Counted from the first letter of the stretch, positions 6,873-16,497 are shown. The stretch is DNA of 28,817 nt from RGIG4074 sp964459165 (GCA_964459165.1 CAYWKM010000021.1:1-28817), one strand, 5' to 3'. The notes: generated by a model not told the origin, from the letters alone. Made by a program: numbers and translations.

Positions 6873-8717
6873 ATGAATAAGATTTTTGTTTATACAAAAA
6901 AAGGAAAAAGATTGTATTTCAGCGGCAACGCGTCCGATTATTCCGGATTGAAGGCGTATAATTGCGATTTGAACGACGCAATGCACCTTGCGTTATCTGT
7001 AAATAACGGCGAATATGTTCCTATGCGCAACGATACGGGTATTCTGTTCCCGAAAGCGGATCTTTCCGCCAATCCGGCGGGCGGCGTTACAAAGACGCTT
7101 TTATATCCATGGGTCTTTCGGATGAAGGATAATACGTTTGGCGTCATTGCCGTAAGAAGAAATCAGAATGCGCCGGATCCGGAGAGCGTCGGCAGCATCA
7201 TGCTCTTTTTTTCAGACGATATGATTCGTTTTCGGGAAGCCGGCTTTTTGCGTCTTTCCGATTCTTTCGTCAGTCGTCCGCATTGCAGATTTGATCCGAA
7301 AAAACAGGCGTATTATATCGAATGGAAACAGGAAAGAAAGTGGCGTTCGGCATATACGACCGACTTTGTTTGCGTTACCGAAGAGAAAATTATTTCCGTT
7401 CCTATCATGAAAGAAGAAAAGAGCGATCGGAAGGACGTCGTCGGCGGAAACAGCGTCGAGATTTCCGATAAGGAAGCAAAAAAGATCGCAAACGCTCTCG
7501 GCGTCATAGAAAACACGGGCGTTTTCGTTCCTCCCATCGCGCTTGCCCTAAACGAAGGCGTTAATGAAAAAGACCTCCCTGAGGCCGTATGCGCCTATTC
7601 CGACGGTTCCGTACATAAAAAAACGGTAGATTGGAATAAAGAACAGCTGAAAAAAATTGATTTTTCGAGCGCCGGATGTTATCGAATAGACGGCGTCGTT
7701 CGGTTAAAACGTTATCCCTTTCCGTTTATCGACGAAAATATTTCCGATCCTTCGGTTTACGAGTATCAGGGAAAATATTTTCTCTCCCATTCCGATCTGA
7801 AAGCGGTAAAGTTTCGCATTTCAGATTCGATCGAGGGCTTGCGGAAAACAATACCCGTTACAATGTGGAGAGTGAAGAAAGGGGATTCTTCCCATGCCAA
7901 TATCTGGGCTCAGGAACTTCATGTGATTAAAGGAATCCCTTACGTTTTTACTACGGTGGGCTTTCCCGATTGGACGACGGTAAAAAGCCACGTTTTACGT
8001 TGTAACGGAGATCCGTTCCTTCCTGAAAATTGGGAAGAACCGCGGTTGGTCGTCCGTCCGGACGGGACCGAATTGGAGCCTGACGGAATATCGCTCGATA
8101 TGACTTGTTTCGAAGATAACGGCTTCTATTACGTGATGTGGTCAAACCGAATCATGTACGATCGCGATCCCGATCGGGCGGTAGCGGATTCCGCCGATAT
8201 TTATATCGCGACAGTCGATCCGGATCATCCTTGGCGGCTCACGAGCGATCCCGTTTGCATCCTTCGTCCGCTCTACGGCTGGGACAGATGTCAGACGGCG
8301 GTGGACGAGGGACCGTATGTCCTGAAACATGACGGCGATTTATTCGTTACGATTTCAGGCTCAAGTACCGCGCTTGCCGATCTGTATTGTCTGGGGTTAT
8401 TAAAAGCAAAGGCGGGAACGAACCTTTTATTAAAGGAAAATTGGGAATGGCTGGGTTATCCCGTTCTGACAAAGGAGAGCGTCGTCGGCGAATTTGGACC
8501 CGGGCATAATACCTTTGTCAAAGATCCCGAAACGGGCGACGACCTTCTCGTCTATCACGCCGTGCCTCACGCAAAGAATCACCGCGCGAGGGGTCGCTAC
8601 ATGGGGATCCGACGCGTGCATTGGAAAAAGGACGGTTACCCGTACTTTGAAATGACGGAAGAACGCGATCTTCGTCCGGAATTTAAGAATGTAACGTTGC
8701 AGATAACCATAAAATAA
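6873..8717 (+). CDS. GH43-family glycoside hydrolase with internal Ig-like domain
   Basis: A probable exo-acting arabinosidase or xylosidase type enzyme of 614 residues. There is no signal peptide, so it should act on imported oligosaccharides in the cytoplasm. Three parts are visible. Residues 1-205 resemble a partial beta-propeller (RMKDNTFGVIAVRR, IMLFFSDDMIRFRE). Residues ~213-275 resemble a bacterial Ig-like group 4 domain (LPEAVCAYSDGS, VDWN, AGCYRIDGVV). Residues ~280-610 are the GH43 propeller: ISDPSVYEYQGKYFL carries the candidate base Asp, IWAQELHVIKGIPYVF matches the family WAPELH blade, VDEGPYVLK carries the likely acid Glu, and GPGHNTFVKDPE with LLVYHA ends the fold. AGAGGAG precedes the ATG. 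First gene of an operon with a GH42 enzyme. Substrate is not predictable from sequence alone. Confidence 0.85.
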   Translation: MNKIFVYTKKGKRLYFSGNASDYSGLKAYNCDLNDAMHLALSVNNGEYVPMRNDTGILFPKADLSANPAGGVTKTLLYPWVFRMKDNTFGVIAVRRNQNAPDPESVGSIMLFFSDDMIRFREAGFLRLSDSFVSRPHCRFDPKKQAYYIEWKQERKWRSAYTTDFVCVTEEKIISVPIMKEEKSDRKDVVGGNSVEISDKEAKKIANALGVIENTGVFVPPIALALNEGVNEKDLPEAVCAYSDGSVHKKTVDWNKEQLKKIDFSSAGCYRIDGVVRLKRYPFPFIDENISDPSVYEYQGKYFLSHSDLKAVKFRISDSIEGLRKTIPVTMWRVKKGDSSHANIWAQELHVIKGIPYVFTTVGFPDWTTVKSHVLRCNGDPFLPENWEEPRLVVRPDGTELEPDGISLDMTCFEDNGFYYVMWSNRIMYDRDPDRAVADSADIYIATVDPDHPWRLTSDPVCILRPLYGWDRCQTAVDEGPYVLKHDGDLFVTISGSSTALADLYCLGLLKAKAGTNLLLKENWEWLGYPVLTKESVVGEFGPGHNTFVKDPETGDDLLVYHAVPHAKNHRARGRYMGIRRVHWKKDGYPYFEMTEERDLRPEFKNVTLQITIK

Positions 8718-8737
8718 GAATTCGTGAAGGAACAGAA

Positions 8738-10756
8738 ATGAAACCGTTCAGATATCAAAAAGCCGAAATAGGCGTTTGTTATTATCCCGAACATTGGGAT
8801 AAAAGTATTTGGGAAGAGGATCTTTTGAGAATGCTTTCCCATGGAATAAAGACGATTCGCATCGCAGAATTTTCTTGGAATAAAATGGAACCGGAGGAGG
8901 GGAAATTCGATTTTTCCTTCTTTGAAGAATTTCTCTGCCTCGCCGAAAAAACGGGCATGAAAGTAATTCTCGGGACGCCGACGGCGACGCCTCCCGCTTG
9001 GCTCACTAATCGATATCCGGAGGTTCTCAATTGCCGTATCGACGGCGTTCCTCTTCATCATGGAGCGAGGAGACACTATAATTATAATTCGCCCATATAT
9101 CGTAAATTTTGTTCGGAGATCGTCGAAAAAATGGCTTCGACTTACGCAGGACATACGTGCGTCGTTGGCTGGCAAATCGATAACGAGCTAAATTGTGAAG
9201 TGAACGAGTTTTTCTCCGAATCCGATACGGTTGCTTTTCGTTCTTACTTGAAGGAGAAATTCGGCGACTTGAAAAATCTCAACGATTGCTTGGGAACGAC
9301 ATTCTGGAATCAGACCTATACCGATTGGAATCAAATTTACGTTCCCAGAACGACGATCAATAATACGCAGAATCCGCATTTTATGTTGGAATACAAACGT
9401 TTTGTATCTTTCAGCGCATTGTCCTTTGCAAAGATGCAGGCGGAGATTCTTCGCAAGTACATCAAGCCGACGGATTTTATCACGACGAACGGTTTATTTG
9501 GCGATATGGATAATCATACTCTCGCGCGAGAAATTCTCGATACCTATCATTACGATTCTTATCCTAATTTTGCTTATATGGCGGGCTCTCACGTCGACGA
9601 TTTAAAAGACAGACAATGGTCGAGATATTTATCCGAGGTGCGTTCCGTAGAACCGCATTTCGGCATTATGGAACAGCAGTCCGGCGCGAACGGCTGGAAT
9701 ACCGGCATGGAAGCTCCTTCTCCCAAACCGGGACAAATTTCTCTTTGGAGCATGCAAAGCGTCGCTCACGGAGCCGATTACGTCGGTTACTTCCGTTGGC
9801 GCACAAGTCCGATCGGAACGGAAATTTATTGGCATGGCATTCTCGATTACGATAACCGAGACAACCGTAAATTGGCGGAAATTGCCGATTTCGGTAAGCG
9901 ACTCGATAAAATTTCCGACGTCGTCAACGAAGATTTTTCCGCCGAATTTGCCGTTGTTAGGGATTATGACAATATTTACGATTCCGAACTCGACGTATGG
10001 CACGGCAGAATCGACCGTATCAGTATGCAGGGGATTTTTGAGGCGGCTCAGACGCTTCACGCTCCTTATGATTTTGTCTATATCGACGATCAAACGAAAG
10101 CGGAGCAATTGAAAAAGTATAAGGCTCTGTTTTATCCCCATGCCGCAATCATGACGGAAGCGAGGGCGGAACTTCTTAAAAAATACGTTTCGGAAGGCGG
10201 TATGCTCGTCCTCGGCTGTCGGACAGGTTATAAGGATATTTACGGCAGATGTCCTTTCGGACGCGTCATGCCGGGACTTTTAACGAAGTTGACGGGGGCG
10301 GAAGCGAAAGAATTCACCTACGTCAATCCCGATTGGATAAAAGCGGACTTTAACGGCAAAAAAATAGAAGTTTCGACGTTTAGGGAGATTCTCGAATGTA
10401 TCGATTCTACGCCTTTGGCGCGTTACGACGGAGATTATTTTAAAGGCAAAATAGCTGCTGCCGAAAAGAAAGAAGGAAGGGGAAAAGTTTTATATTTCGG
10501 CAGCTCTTTTTCCTTCGATTCCGCCTATGAAATTATAAAATACTTGGCTTTGGACGAGCCGTTTAAAAAATTTATTTCCTGTCCCAAGGAGATTGAACTG
10601 ACCATGAGGGGAAAATATCTCTTCGTCCTCAACTATTCCGAAGAAGAGCAAAACGTGGTCTTGCATAAGGCTTTCATCGACGCGGATAACGGAAATATGG
10701 CGGAAGGAAAAATTACGCTTCGCGGTTACGCAACGAAGGTTTATATCGTGAGGTAA
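8738..10756 (+). CDS. GH42 beta-galactosidase
   Basis: Cytoplasmic retaining beta-galactosidase of glycoside hydrolase family 42. The 672-residue length is normal. The N-terminal TIM barrel opens with GVCYYPEHWD, followed by IRIAEFSWNKMEPEEGKFDF and the TPTATPPAWL strand. The acid/base is Glu150 in WQIDNEL and the nucleophile is Glu312 in FGIMEQQSGANGW. The middle trimerisation domain (about residues 395-600) and a short C-terminal beta domain follow. No signal peptide. AAGGA lies 6 nt before the ATG, and the gene starts 20 nt after the GH43 stop, so the two are co-transcribed. Together they would trim galactose and pentose residues from imported plant or milk oligosaccharides; no sugar transporter is in the operon. 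Confidence 0.95.
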   Translation: MKPFRYQKAEIGVCYYPEHWDKSIWEEDLLRMLSHGIKTIRIAEFSWNKMEPEEGKFDFSFFEEFLCLAEKTGMKVILGTPTATPPAWLTNRYPEVLNCRIDGVPLHHGARRHYNYNSPIYRKFCSEIVEKMASTYAGHTCVVGWQIDNELNCEVNEFFSESDTVAFRSYLKEKFGDLKNLNDCLGTTFWNQTYTDWNQIYVPRTTINNTQNPHFMLEYKRFVSFSALSFAKMQAEILRKYIKPTDFITTNGLFGDMDNHTLAREILDTYHYDSYPNFAYMAGSHVDDLKDRQWSRYLSEVRSVEPHFGIMEQQSGANGWNTGMEAPSPKPGQISLWSMQSVAHGADYVGYFRWRTSPIGTEIYWHGILDYDNRDNRKLAEIADFGKRLDKISDVVNEDFSAEFAVVRDYDNIYDSELDVWHGRIDRISMQGIFEAAQTLHAPYDFVYIDDQTKAEQLKKYKALFYPHAAIMTEARAELLKKYVSEGGMLVLGCRTGYKDIYGRCPFGRVMPGLLTKLTGAEAKEFTYVNPDWIKADFNGKKIEVSTFREILECIDSTPLARYDGDYFKGKIAAAEKKEGRGKVLYFGSSFSFDSAYEIIKYLALDEPFKKFISCPKEIELTMRGKYLFVLNYSEEEQNVVLHKAFIDADNGNMAEGKITLRGYATKVYIVR

Positions 10757-10763
10757 AACTCGG

Positions 10764-11276
10764 ATGAAGAAATATATAGAGACGGAAAGATTAATTTTGA
10801 AGCCCTTGGCGATCAAGGACGCTTCGGAGGTCTTTGAATGGGTCGGAGATAAAGAAGTAAACCGATTTATGAGATATACTCTCTATACCGATATCGCCCA
10901 AGTGGAAAAATGGATCTCGTCGCTTCGCGAAGCGGATAATGAATTCGGCTTTTTTTTAAAGGAGACGGGGAAGCTTGTCGGATCGGGCAGTTTAACGTAT
11001 AACGAAACGCATAAGGCGTACGAGCTCGGTTATAATATCAATCGAAATTTTTGGAATCAAGGCTACGCGACGGAAGCGGGAAAGGCTCTTTTGGCTTGGG
11101 GAAAAACCGAGCTTGGCGCGAGCGATTTTTTCGCTCAACATGCCAACGACAATATCGCTTCGGGCAAGGTGATCTTGAAGTGCGGTTTCATCTTTTCTCA
11201 TTACGGAGAATATTCGCGTTTTGACCAAAGCGAAACCTTTCAATCGTCCTGCTATACTTTACATATGGGAAAATAA
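10764..11276 (+). CDS. GNAT-family N-acetyltransferase (RimJ/RimL type)
   Basis: This 170-residue protein transfers an acetyl group from acetyl-CoA to an unknown amine. ETERLILKPLAIKDASEVFEW at the N-terminus is the hallmark of the Acetyltransf_3/RimJ-RimL group. ELGYNINRNFWNQGYATEAGKALLAWG contains the acetyl-CoA binding Q/RxxGxA-type loop, and NIASGKVILKCGFIF is the C-terminal helix and strand. It begins 7 nt after the GH42 stop with a GAGG-type site overlapping that gene's end. The target could be a ribosomal protein, a small molecule or a sugar amine; context does not settle it. Confidence 0.9.
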   Translation: MKKYIETERLILKPLAIKDASEVFEWVGDKEVNRFMRYTLYTDIAQVEKWISSLREADNEFGFFLKETGKLVGSGSLTYNETHKAYELGYNINRNFWNQGYATEAGKALLAWGKTELGASDFFAQHANDNIASGKVILKCGFIFSHYGEYSRFDQSETFQSSCYTLHMGK

Positions 11277-11291
11277 TTTTTAAGGCGATGT

Positions 11292-12656
11292 ATGCGAAAC
11301 AAAAAAGAAATTAATTTAACGGAAGGCAATCTTTTTAAAAAGCTTGTCTTATATGCGCTTCCTTTGCTTTTTTCGGGCGTCTTGCAGCTTTTCTTTAACG
11401 CAACCGACCTCATTGTTTGTAATATTTTCGGCTCTGAAAATTCTACGGCGGCAATTTCCTCTACGACGACCCTCATCAATCTGCTCGTCAATTTCTTTTT
11501 AGGGTTAAGCATCGGAAGCAACATTCTTATGGCGAGGCGCTTTGGCGAAAAAAATCAGGAGAAAGGACAAAGAATTGTGTATACTTCCATGATTTTTTCC
11601 GTTGTAATCGGAATAACGATAGGCGTCTTCGGGTTTTTCTGTTCTCGCTATTTTCTCGTATGGATGGGGACGACGGCGGACGTGCTTCCGCTTTCTACGC
11701 AGTATTTAAAAATTTATTTTATAGGATTGCCTTTCTCCATTATCTACAATTTTGCCTCGTCTATTCTACGGGGAATCGGCGATACTAAGCGTCCGTTTCT
11801 CTATCTCGCTTCGGCGGGAGGATTAAATGTGCTTTTCAATCTTCTTTTCGTCATTGTGTTTCAAATGAACGTCGCGGGAGTTGCGCTCGGCACGGCGCTT
11901 TCGCAGTTCTTCTGTGCAGTTTTTATCGTCTTCGATTTGCTTAGGCGCGACGAATTTATTCATTTTAAATTCCGTGAAGTCAGATTTTATAAGAGAGACG
12001 CTATGGAAATCGTCCGTATCGGATTACCGGCGGGAATACAGGCCTTTTTATTTTCCCTCTCCAATGTACTCATTCAATCGAGCATTAACAGTCTCGGAAC
12101 AGACGTCGTCGGCGGAAGCGGCGCGGCTAGTTCCTTGGAGGGCTTCGTTTATACGTCTATGAACGCCATTGCGCAGAGTTCGGTTGCCTTTGTTTCTGCT
12201 AATTACGGCGCAGGGAAAAGAAGCAACATTCCAAAGATTATTTTTTATTCCGTCTTTCTCGTTCTGATCGTTGATTTCGCGATAGGCGGCGGTATTTTGG
12301 TTTTCCGAAATCAATTGCTGAGGCTTTACGTCGGTACGGAAGAAGCGATTGCCGCAGGCACGCAGAGGCTTTTTGTCATCGTTACGTTTTATTTTCTATG
12401 CGGTTGGATGGATACGATGAGCTACGCCCTCCGCGGAATCGGTCATTCCACGCTTCCTATGATCGTTACGATTATCGGAACATGCGTCCTCAGAGTAGTC
12501 TGGATTTTAGCAATTTTTCCTTTACCTTATTTCCATAATATGCGCGGACTTCTTTTGTCTTATCCGATTTCTTGGATTCTTACGGGCGGAACGCATTTCA
12601 TTCTTTTCATTCTTTTGTTTAAAAGGTTAAATAACAAATTTAAGCAAAAGAAATGA
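11292..12656 (+). CDS. MATE-family multidrug/metabolite exporter
   Basis: A 454-residue integral membrane protein with about 12 hydrophobic helices in two homologous halves, typical of MATE cation-coupled antiporters. It starts NLTEGNLFKKLVLYALPLLFSGVLQLFFNATDLIVCNIFG, which is the usual first-helix signature, and shows SILRGIGDTKRP and the equivalent ALRGIGHSTLPM in the second half. Last gene of the glycosidase operon, 15 nt after the GNAT gene. The ATG at 11292 has only a weak AAGGCG site; an overlapping ATG at 11288 is out of frame. Substrate unknown. Being downstream of an acetyltransferase could mean export of a modified compound, but that is speculation. Confidence 0.92.
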   Translation: MRNKKEINLTEGNLFKKLVLYALPLLFSGVLQLFFNATDLIVCNIFGSENSTAAISSTTTLINLLVNFFLGLSIGSNILMARRFGEKNQEKGQRIVYTSMIFSVVIGITIGVFGFFCSRYFLVWMGTTADVLPLSTQYLKIYFIGLPFSIIYNFASSILRGIGDTKRPFLYLASAGGLNVLFNLLFVIVFQMNVAGVALGTALSQFFCAVFIVFDLLRRDEFIHFKFREVRFYKRDAMEIVRIGLPAGIQAFLFSLSNVLIQSSINSLGTDVVGGSGAASSLEGFVYTSMNAIAQSSVAFVSANYGAGKRSNIPKIIFYSVFLVLIVDFAIGGGILVFRNQLLRLYVGTEEAIAAGTQRLFVIVTFYFLCGWMDTMSYALRGIGHSTLPMIVTIIGTCVLRVVWILAIFPLPYFHNMRGLLLSYPISWILTGGTHFILFILLFKRLNNKFKQKK

Positions 12657-12675
12657 ATCCGTGACATTCACGGAA
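12657..12675 (+). repeat. Short perfect hairpin after the MATE gene
   Basis: CCGTGA and TCACGG flank a 3-nt CAT loop directly after the stop codon. There is no T-tract, so it may stabilise the mRNA 3' end rather than terminate transcription. Confidence 0.5.
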
Positions 12676-12737
12676 TATCATCCGATCGTTCAGCGAATAA
12701 AAAACGAGCGTACGTCAAAATTTTTCTTTTAACGCTA

Positions 12738-12781
12738 AACGAGAACCTCCCGATTCTTCCGAATCGAGAGGTCCTCTCGTT
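12738..12781. terminator. Bidirectional terminator hairpin between convergent genes
   Basis: AACGAGA...TCTCGTT, ACCT...AGGT and CGATTC...GAATCG stack into one long stem around a TTCC loop, with small internal mismatches. It lies between the MATE gene (+) and the PFOR gene (-). T-tracts on either side are short, so efficiency on each strand is uncertain. Confidence 0.7.
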
Positions 12782-12811
12782 ATTTAAGCCGATAAGGCTT
12801 TATTGATAGCA

Positions 12812-15800
12812 TTATTTTCCCGCCATCTTTTTATAGCCTTCGAGTCTTGCTTTAGCAGATTCTTCCGCTTTAGCGAAGAGTTCGTCGGCAAGAGCAGGCT
12901 CGGTCTTCCTGAGAGATGCGTAACGGGTTTCGCCTGCGAGGAACGCCTGATAGTTGCCGGTAGGATCCTTGGAATCGAGAATGAAGGGATTCTCTCCCTT
13001 TTCGGCGAGTTCCGGATTATATCTGTAAAGCTGCCAGTATCCGCAAGCAACCGCATTCTGTTCTTCCGCTTGAGACTTCGTCATGTTGATGCCGTGGTTG
13101 ATACAAGGCGCATAACAGATGATGAGGGAAGGTCCATTGTATGCTTCGGCTTCCTTCATGGCTTTGATGAGCTGAGCCTTATCGGAACCCATAGCACACT
13201 GCGCTACATATACATAACCGTAGGTCGTTGCAATCATGCCGAGATCCTTCTTCTTCACTCTCTTACCGCCGGAGGCGAATTTAGCGACGGCGGAAATATT
13301 GGTGGATTTGGAAGCCTGACCGCCCGTATTGGAATAAACCTCGGTATCCAAAACGATTACGTTTACGTTTTCGCCGGAGGCGAGAACATGGTCGAGACCG
13401 CCGTAACCGATGTCGTAAGCCCAACCGTCGCCGCCGATGATCCAGAAGGATTTCTTGATCAGGCAGTCTTCCGCTTTCTTGACCTCCGCGAGCGCGCCGG
13501 TCGCTTCAACGTCGTTAAGGAGAGCTTTAATTTTAGCGGCGGCAACCTCGCTTGCTTCCGCGTCGCCCTTGTTTGCTTTCCATTCCCGGAATGCGGCTGC
13601 GAGTTCGTCGGAAACGCCTTCTGCGATAGCGGCGTCCATATCGGCGGCAAGCTTGTCGACTCTCGCCTTATAAGCGAGATTCATGCCGAAGCCGAATTCC
13701 GCATTATCTTCAAACAGGGAGTTCGCCCAAGCGGGACCTTTGCCTTCCTTGTTTACCGTGTAAGGACAAGTAGGGGAGGAACCGCCGTAGATAGAGGAAC
13801 AGCCGGTGGCGTTGGCGACAATCATTCTGTCGCCGAAAAGCTGGGTCAAAAGCTTCACGTAAGGAGTTTCGCCGCAACCTGCGCAAGCGCCGGAAAATTC
13901 AAACAGAGAAGGCGTGAACTGACTCTTTTTAACGTCTGCCATCTTGACGTCCTTCACGTCGACGGTGGGCAATGTCTGCGCGAATTCCCAATTGGAGGCT
14001 TCGACGGCTTCGATGCTTGCGAAAGGAACCATATTGAGCGCGAGATCCGCCTTGTTGACGACGGGCTTCGTTCCTTCCGGAGCCGCTTTTGCGGCCTTTG
14101 CGATGGCGCCTTGATTGACGGGGCAGATATCGGCGCAAACGCCGCAGCCCATACAGTCGAGAGAAGAAACCTGTACTCTGAAAGAATAGCCGGGGATACC
14201 GGTCGCCTTCTTCGTTACGAAGGAAGCGGGCGTCTCCGTGCCGTCCGCTACGAGGTAAGGACGGATACAAGCGTGAGGGCATACGAACGAACACTGATTA
14301 CATTGAATACATTTGTCTACATTCCAAGCGGGAACGGAAACGGCGACGCCCCTCTTTTCAAATTTGGTCGTACCGGTAGGTACGGAGCCGTCTGCATTGA
14401 AGGCGGAGGAAGGAAGCTTGTCTCCTTCGAGCGCAAGGATGGGGAATACAACGTCCTTAAAGTATTCGTTTTCGGCGGGTTTAACCATTTCCGCGCCTTC
14501 GGTAGTCGTCGCCCATTCGGCGGGAATCTCGATTTTGATGAGGTTAGCCTTTGCCGAATCGATTGCGTTATAGTTCATCTGAACGATCGCGTCGCCTTTT
14601 CTGGAGAAAGTCTTATACGCCATATATTTCATGAGAGCGACTGCGGTATTCTTATCTTCCGCGTCCTCGCTTTCATAAGGCATGATTTGCTGATTGATAT
14701 AGAAGAATGCGGATTGGAGAATGGTAGAGGTTTTTCCTCTGAGTCCGAGCTGTCCGGCAATTTTGATTGCGTCTATGACATAGAGTTGAGCTTTCTTCTT
14801 CGCAAGGGTATTCTTCATTCTTGCGGGGAGATTGGCGTTCAGCTGTTCAAGATCCGTCCATGAGGAGTTGAGGAGAAATTTTCCGCCCTGCTTCAAATCG
14901 GAAACCATATCGTAGCGGGTAACGTACGAGGGATTATGGCAGGCGATAAAATCTGCCGAGTCGATCAAATATTCAGACTGGATGGGCTTGTCGCCGAATC
15001 TCAAATGTGAAACCGTAATACCGCCGGACTTCTTGGAATCATAGAAGAAGTAAGCCTGAACGTATTTATCGGTATGATCGCCGATAATTTTTACGGTGTT
15101 CTTATTGGAACCGACCGTACCGTCGGAGCCGAGTCCGTAGAATTTACAGGAAGTGGAACCTGCGGGAGCCGCGTCGTATTTTTCGGAGAAATCCAAAGAA
15201 GTATTGGTGACGTCCTCGTAGATACCGACGGTGAAATGATTTTTAGGCTCGGCCAATTCCAGATTCTTGTAGATGGAAAGAACCATGGAGGGGGTAAACT
15301 CTTTGGAACCGAGTCCGAATCTTCCGCCTACGACTTTTACGCCGCCGACGCCTTTTTCCAAGATAGCGGCGCAAACGTCGAGATACAAAGGTTCGCCGAG
15401 AGAGCCGGGCTCTTTCGTTCTGTCCAAAACGGCAAGCTTTTTGCAGGTCGCAGGGATAGCCGCCACAAAAGCGTCGGCAAAGAAGGGTCTGTAAAGTCTT
15501 ACTTTAATGAGACCGTATTTCTTTCCTTCCGCATTGAGCTTGTTGATCGTCTCTTCAATGGTTTCGCAACCCGATCCCATAGCGACGACGACTTCCTCCG
15601 CGTCGGGAGCTCCTACATAGTCGAAGAGATGATATTCTCTTTTGCACTTAGCGGAGACGTAATCCATATACTTTTGAACAATAGCGGGCATCGCATTGTA
15701 ATAAACGTTAGCGGTCTCTCTGTTCTGAAAGTATGTATCGCTGTTTTGAGCGGTACCCTTCTGAATAGGGTGTTCGGGGTTCAAAGAGCGCGCTTTGAAA

Positions 15801-16423
15801 TCGTCGACATATTTCTGCATACCGAGCTCGTCGAACATAGCCTTTATTTCGGCGTAATCGTTCGATTCGTCCCAAGCGTCGATCTTCGAATATTCGTGCG
15901 AAGTTCTGAATCCGTCAAAGAAATGAAGAATAGGAACTTTCGCCTCCAAGGTGGAAAGATGCGCCACTAAGGAAAGATCCATGACCTCCTGAACGGAAGA
16001 GGCGGCGAGCATGGCGAAACCTGTTTGGCGGCAAGCCATAACGTCGCTGTGGTCTCCGAAAATGTTCAGGGAGTGAGCGGCTAAGGCTCTCGCGGAAACA
16101 TGCATAACCATTGGCATGAGTTCGCCGGAAATCTTGTACATATTGGGGATCATGAGAAGTAAGCCCTGAGATGCAGTATAGGTAGTGGTGAGAGCGCCCG
16201 CGCACAGCGATCCGTGCACAGCGCCCGCCGCGCCGCCTTCTGCCTGCATTTCGGCGATCTTCAATTTTTGTCCCCACATATTTGTTCTTCCTGCGGTGGC
16301 CCATTCGTCTGCCGATTCGGCCATAGGGGAAGAAGGCGTGATAGGATAGATGGCTGCTACTTCACTGAAAGCATAAGCAACGTGGGAAGCGGCTGTATTG
16401 CCGTCCATTGTCATCTTTTTCAT
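12812..16423 (-). CDS. nifJ: Pyruvate:ferredoxin (flavodoxin) oxidoreductase
   Basis: Homodimeric PFOR converts pyruvate and CoA to acetyl-CoA and CO2 while reducing ferredoxin; it is central to anaerobic sugar metabolism. The single 1203-residue chain holds all domains. The pyruvate-binding N-terminus has AAIYPITPSSPMAE. The ferredoxin-like domain near residues 705-770 carries CIQCNQCSFVCPHAC and CMGCGVCADICPVN for two [4Fe-4S] clusters. The proximal cluster uses GACAGCGET, with further Cys in the TPP domain. TPP binding shows GDGWAYDIGYGGLDH and LDTEVYSNTGGQASKST. I start at the ATG at 16423, 8 nt from GGAGG (16433-16437), rather than the in-frame TTG three bases earlier. The gene has its own promoter and is divergent from the ECF operon. 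Confidence 0.97.
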   Translation of the reverse strand: MKKMTMDGNTAASHVAYAFSEVAAIYPITPSSPMAESADEWATAGRTNMWGQKLKIAEMQAEGGAAGAVHGSLCAGALTTTYTASQGLLLMIPNMYKISGELMPMVMHVSARALAAHSLNIFGDHSDVMACRQTGFAMLAASSVQEVMDLSLVAHLSTLEAKVPILHFFDGFRTSHEYSKIDAWDESNDYAEIKAMFDELGMQKYVDDFKARSLNPEHPIQKGTAQNSDTYFQNRETANVYYNAMPAIVQKYMDYVSAKCKREYHLFDYVGAPDAEEVVVAMGSGCETIEETINKLNAEGKKYGLIKVRLYRPFFADAFVAAIPATCKKLAVLDRTKEPGSLGEPLYLDVCAAILEKGVGGVKVVGGRFGLGSKEFTPSMVLSIYKNLELAEPKNHFTVGIYEDVTNTSLDFSEKYDAAPAGSTSCKFYGLGSDGTVGSNKNTVKIIGDHTDKYVQAYFFYDSKKSGGITVSHLRFGDKPIQSEYLIDSADFIACHNPSYVTRYDMVSDLKQGGKFLLNSSWTDLEQLNANLPARMKNTLAKKKAQLYVIDAIKIAGQLGLRGKTSTILQSAFFYINQQIMPYESEDAEDKNTAVALMKYMAYKTFSRKGDAIVQMNYNAIDSAKANLIKIEIPAEWATTTEGAEMVKPAENEYFKDVVFPILALEGDKLPSSAFNADGSVPTGTTKFEKRGVAVSVPAWNVDKCIQCNQCSFVCPHACIRPYLVADGTETPASFVTKKATGIPGYSFRVQVSSLDCMGCGVCADICPVNQGAIAKAAKAAPEGTKPVVNKADLALNMVPFASIEAVEASNWEFAQTLPTVDVKDVKMADVKKSQFTPSLFEFSGACAGCGETPYVKLLTQLFGDRMIVANATGCSSIYGGSSPTCPYTVNKEGKGPAWANSLFEDNAEFGFGMNLAYKARVDKLAADMDAAIAEGVSDELAAAFREWKANKGDAEASEVAAAKIKALLNDVEATGALAEVKKAEDCLIKKSFWIIGGDGWAYDIGYGGLDHVLASGENVNVIVLDTEVYSNTGGQASKSTNISAVAKFASGGKRVKKKDLGMIATTYGYVYVAQCAMGSDKAQLIKAMKEAEAYNGPSLIICYAPCINHGINMTKSQAEEQNAVACGYWQLYRYNPELAEKGENPFILDSKDPTGNYQAFLAGETRYASLRKTEPALADELFAKAEESAKARLEGYKKMAGK

Positions 16424-16479
16424 CAATAAAACCTCCGATAACTATATAATTTTGATTATGAAACAAAACGTATTGAAAC

Positions 16480-16493
16480 TACGCTTATACGTA
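16480..16493. promoter_or_regulatory. Inverted repeat at the PFOR transcription start
   Basis: TACG and CGTA flank CTTATA, spanning roughly +1 to +12 of the PFOR transcript predicted from the promoter at 16498-16526. The position would suit a repressor operator, but the half-sites are short and match no regulator I can name. Confidence 0.25.
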
Positions 16494-16497
16494 CTAT

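Noticed and set aside
12803..14863. A 686-codon open frame on the plus strand
   Set aside because: It is fully antisense to the conserved TPP and ferredoxin domains of PFOR. Strong codon bias in that gene leaves the opposite strand open; the translation has no recognisable domain.
15074..15970. A 298-codon plus-strand frame
   Set aside because: Also antisense to PFOR, without a ribosome site or family resemblance.
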